The notes under the pieces are model-generated. The model saw only the letters and a list, made by a program, of their open reading frames with translations, searched no databases and was not told the DNA's origin. DNA of 6,722 nt from Verrucomicrobiaceae bacterium UBA2429 (GTDB lineage Bacteria > Verrucomicrobiota > Verrucomicrobiia > Verrucomicrobiales > Verrucomicrobiaceae): the NCBI GenBank assembly GCA_002343505.1, contig DDQZ01000017.1, positions 1 to 6,722 on the forward strand, given 5' to 3'. Made by a program: the position numbers and the translations under genes. The first letter of the stretch is position 1, and the number at the start of each line of letters is the position of its first letter. Shown here one piece after another: positions 4,399 through 6,722 of the stretch.

Positions 4399-6722
4399 CC
4401 TCCAGTCCTTTCACTCCGACCCCGCGCCTGCTCGCCACCGCTCCATTGCTTGCCTCGTTTTTGCTGTTGGGGCAGACTCATGCAACCGCAGCAACCATTC
4501 AATGGACGGGAACGGACAGCGCGCTATGGGCTGCGGGCGCCAATTGGAGTGGTGGAAGCGCGCCCGTCGCAGTTGATGACATTGTTTTTGGTTCGCCTGT
4601 TCCTGGCACCGGCCCGATCATCACTCTTGCATCCGGCAGTCTGGCGAACAGACTTTGGGTGCGTGATGACTACACCTTATCCGGCGGGGATGTCAGCCTC
4701 ACTGCCGGAAGCATCGAGGTGAATCTTGGAAACACGCTCACGTTGGACTCACTCCTGGCTGGAAGCGCGGGGCTGAGCAAGACGCGCGGTGGCACCGTGA
4801 GGCTCGCGAACAATTCGAATTCCTACACAGGGATTACAAGCATTGCGAATGGAACCCTGGTTATCAGCCACCCGACCCAGCTTGGGGCAGACCTCTCCGC
4901 CGTGGTCATCAGCGAGTCGAACACGGCCGCCGGCAGCAATTCGATCATCGGATTCTATGGCGGCTCTTTGGTGCTCGATGGCAGCCTGGGGGGGATGAAT
5001 TTCACAAGGGATGTCCATCTTCAGGGCAGCGGCCCTATTGCTGACAGGGGCGGCGCCCTCATCAGCATTGGTGACAACACACTCTCCGGAGCCTTGAGAA
5101 TGGCGGATGGGGCATCCCCGCGCTCCTCTCGAATCCTCTCGAACAACGGCACTCTGATGCTTTCCGGCGGATTGAATGCGGCGGGAACACCCGGCACTCA
5201 CATCAGCAGCCTGGGCGGAGTGAACACGGCGGGGGCTGGCGGCTCCTTCGTCTTGACGGGGGAGTTGACCGGCAGCGGCACGCTGCAAAAACAGGGGGCG
5301 GGGACACTGGTCCTCACACCATCCTCCACGGCGGGTTTTGAAGGGCGACTGCGGATATCCGGCAGCGCCACAGGCGGGCAGAGCTCCGTGCGCGTCTTTG
5401 CCGGCGATGTTTTTGGAACGGCGAACTCGGGGAACGCGTCGGCACCGATTGACATGAACGGCGGCGTTTTGGAGATCCACTCCGACAGCGGTCTGGACAT
5501 CGCGAAGAATGTTTACAACAGAGCGTCCTCCACCTATTTCTTCGCTCCGGCGATCGGCGGTGACGGCATCAATGGCAATGTGACTTTCGGCACACTACGC
5601 GCCGCGGCGAACACCACGGCCACCTTCAACAGCCGTAACGGATTCGGCGCCACGTTTGGCACGCAGAGCATGGAGAGCTCGAACAACAACTCGACCTTCA
5701 CCAACAACATGGGAGGCCCGCTGGTGTTCACCGGGAACTTTTGGAACAACAGCGACGGAAGCGCCCGCACCCTCACCATCAGCGGCAGTGGCAACACGGT
5801 GATCGAGGGCAGCATCAACACGAGCGGGGCCGGTGAAAAAACGATCACCAAAACCAACAATGGCGTGCTGACCCTGAACGGCACCGCCACGTCGTTGAAT
5901 GGTAATGTCAACATCAGTGGCGGTGCGGTGGCGGTCCGTGATTTTCGCGCGCTCAACAACGCCAGTCCTGGGATTGTCAATATCGGTTCAGGCGGCACGG
6001 CCGGCGCGCTCATCATCGGCACATCCGCGCCGGCGGACTCCGAGGGTTTGCGAACCACGCGCACCATCAACCTGGCCTCCACCACAGGAGCGCCAAGCAT
6101 TTACGCGAACCAGTCCGGCCTGCACCCCGTGGTGCTCGCCGGCGCGTTCACCACAACTGGAGGCAGCGCCACTCAGAGCAAGACGCTCGTCCTTGGCGGC
6201 ACGAACACGGCGGACAACATCATACACGGGGGCATCAGCAACCAGGCTGCGGCGACAACCGGCGCGGTGAGCCTTCTGAAATCCGGCCCGGGCACCTGGG
6301 TGCTCGCGGGAGAGAACACCTACACCGGCACCACAACGATCTCCAACGGGACACTGAAACTGCGCGCGAACGCCCCGGCCTCGACGGTGCTGGGCGCTGC
6401 AAACAACATCACTTTCGGCGCGAACAACAGCTATGCCGGCGGAACGCTGGAGTTTGCCGGGCAGGCGGGTCAGAGCAACATGCAAAGCCTGGGCGTCATG
6501 GCATACTCCGCCGGCTCGAACACGCTGCGGGTCACGCCGGGCGCGGGAGGCACGGCGTCATTGGTGATTGACCGGCTCAACACCACGGGGGGCAGCACGC
6601 TCAACATCGTCGGCGCTGATTTTGTAAGCAACCTCGTCACATTCACGACGATCAACGGCTCTGTGGGCAGTGACGGCATCCTCACCCGTTCGGTTTACTG
6701 GAACGGCGCTGATTTTGCCTTT
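4395..6722 (+). CDS. Autotransporter-associated beta-strand repeat (PATR) surface protein, C-terminus off the right edge
   Basis: Large secreted protein, 776 residues visible and still open at the right edge. It starts with a signal peptide (hydrophobic core about 11-26, likely cleavage after the ATA at 30-32). The mature part begins with TIQWTGTDSALWAAGANWSG and DDIVFG, the usual N-terminal module of verrucomicrobial and planctomycete repeat proteins. The rest is rich in Gly, Asn, Ser and Thr, as expected for a right-handed beta-helix stalk. At least four beta-strand repeats are seen, at residues 127-158, 297-327, 484-514 and 627-657. The fold and surface location are inferred from the family. 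The C-terminus, where a PEP-CTERM tag or autotransporter barrel would be found, is missing. Codon use is more mixed than in pdhB/pdhC. I chose ATG 4395 because it gives the signal peptide; no upstream in-frame ATG is near. Confidence 0.88.
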   Translation, partial: MTSSPFTPTPRLLATAPLLASFLLLGQTHATAATIQWTGTDSALWAAGANWSGGSAPVAVDDIVFGSPVPGTGPIITLASGSLANRLWVRDDYTLSGGDVSLTAGSIEVNLGNTLTLDSLLAGSAGLSKTRGGTVRLANNSNSYTGITSIANGTLVISHPTQLGADLSAVVISESNTAAGSNSIIGFYGGSLVLDGSLGGMNFTRDVHLQGSGPIADRGGALISIGDNTLSGALRMADGASPRSSRILSNNGTLMLSGGLNAAGTPGTHISSLGGVNTAGAGGSFVLTGELTGSGTLQKQGAGTLVLTPSSTAGFEGRLRISGSATGGQSSVRVFAGDVFGTANSGNASAPIDMNGGVLEIHSDSGLDIAKNVYNRASSTYFFAPAIGGDGINGNVTFGTLRAAANTTATFNSRNGFGATFGTQSMESSNNNSTFTNNMGGPLVFTGNFWNNSDGSARTLTISGSGNTVIEGSINTSGAGEKTITKTNNGVLTLNGTATSLNGNVNISGGAVAVRDFRALNNASPGIVNIGSGGTAGALIIGTSAPADSEGLRTTRTINLASTTGAPSIYANQSGLHPVVLAGAFTTTGGSATQSKTLVLGGTNTADNIIHGGISNQAAATTGAVSLLKSGPGTWVLAGENTYTGTTTISNGTLKLRANAPASTVLGAANNITFGANNSYAGGTLEFAGQAGQSNMQSLGVMAYSAGSNTLRVTPGAGGTASLVIDRLNTTGGSTLNIVGADFVSNLVTFTTINGSVGSDGILTRSVYWNGADFAF
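4773..4868 (+). repeat. Beta-strand repeat 1 of the surface protein
   Basis: Residues 127-158 carry the pattern LSK-x2-GGTVRLANNSNSYTG, then ITSIANGTLVIS. This is the canonical order of the autotransporter-associated repeat: leading L-K, G-T-x-x-L, N-x-YTG, then x-I-x-N-GTL. Confidence 0.8.
5283..5375 (+). repeat. Beta-strand repeat 2 of the surface protein, diverged
   Basis: Residues 297-327 begin LQKQGAGTLVLTPSS and continue FEGRLRISGSATG. The first half fits the repeat well. The second half lacks the YTG and GTL motifs, so this is a diverged copy. Confidence 0.6.
5844..5936 (+). repeat. Beta-strand repeat 3 of the surface protein, diverged
   Basis: Residues 484-514 read ITKTNNGVLTLNGTATSLNG and then NVNISGGAVAV. 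The K-x2-NGVLTL core and the later NISGGAV strand keep the repeat spacing, but the YTG motif is replaced by LNG. Confidence 0.6.
6273..6365 (+). repeat. Beta-strand repeat 4 of the surface protein, canonical
   Basis: Residues 627-657 give LLKSGPGTWVLAGENTYTGT followed by TTISNGTLKLR. This is the closest match to the family consensus in the window and the main support for the family call. Confidence 0.88.

Noticed and set aside
4749..5480. 243-codon minus-strand frame inside the repeat protein gene
   Set aside because: Antisense shadow; the plus-strand frame has a signal peptide and canonical repeats and is uninterrupted for 776 codons.

Overview
The window is GC-rich and reads as a piece of a Verrucomicrobiota chromosome, probably Verrucomicrobiaceae/Prosthecobacter-like. 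That placement is inferred from gene content: a Na+/H+ antiporter of the Na_H_antiport_3 type, a pyruvate dehydrogenase E1beta/E2 pair, a DUF433/DUF5615 pair, and a very large autotransporter-associated beta-strand-repeat surface protein. No rRNA or other phylogenetic marker is present, so it stays an inference.

Layout, left to right. (1) 1-686, minus strand: the N-terminal 228 residues of a multi-pass membrane protein that runs off the left edge. (2) 687-898: a 212-bp divergent intergenic region. (3) 899-3861, plus strand: a tightly packed row of pdhB (E1beta), a DUF433 antitoxin-like gene, a DUF5615 PIN-like toxin gene and pdhC (E2), with gaps of 9, 41 and 51 bp. (4) 3862-4394: a 533-bp gene-free region with GC-rich hairpins, four phased A-tracts, a 16-bp perfect palindrome between direct repeats, and several hairpins just upstream of the next gene. 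(5) 4395 to the right edge, plus strand: 776 residues of an open-ended secreted protein with a signal peptide and at least four beta-strand repeats.

E1beta and E2 are two parts of the complex that turns pyruvate into acetyl-CoA. E1alpha and E3 are not in the window, and E1alpha is not next to E1beta. The toxin-antitoxin-like pair lies between the two complex genes, in the same direction, and is likely cotranscribed with them. The repeat protein is unrelated to that metabolism. It follows a long structured leader and probably has its own promoter.

The most interesting things here are the toxin-antitoxin-like pair inside the pdh gene row and the leader of the repeat protein: phased A-tracts, palindrome, stacked hairpins, and two micro-ORFs chained to the main start by ATGA overlaps. 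I see no defence system, CRISPR array, insertion sequence, tRNA or rRNA. Nothing here can be called a new system from sequence alone.
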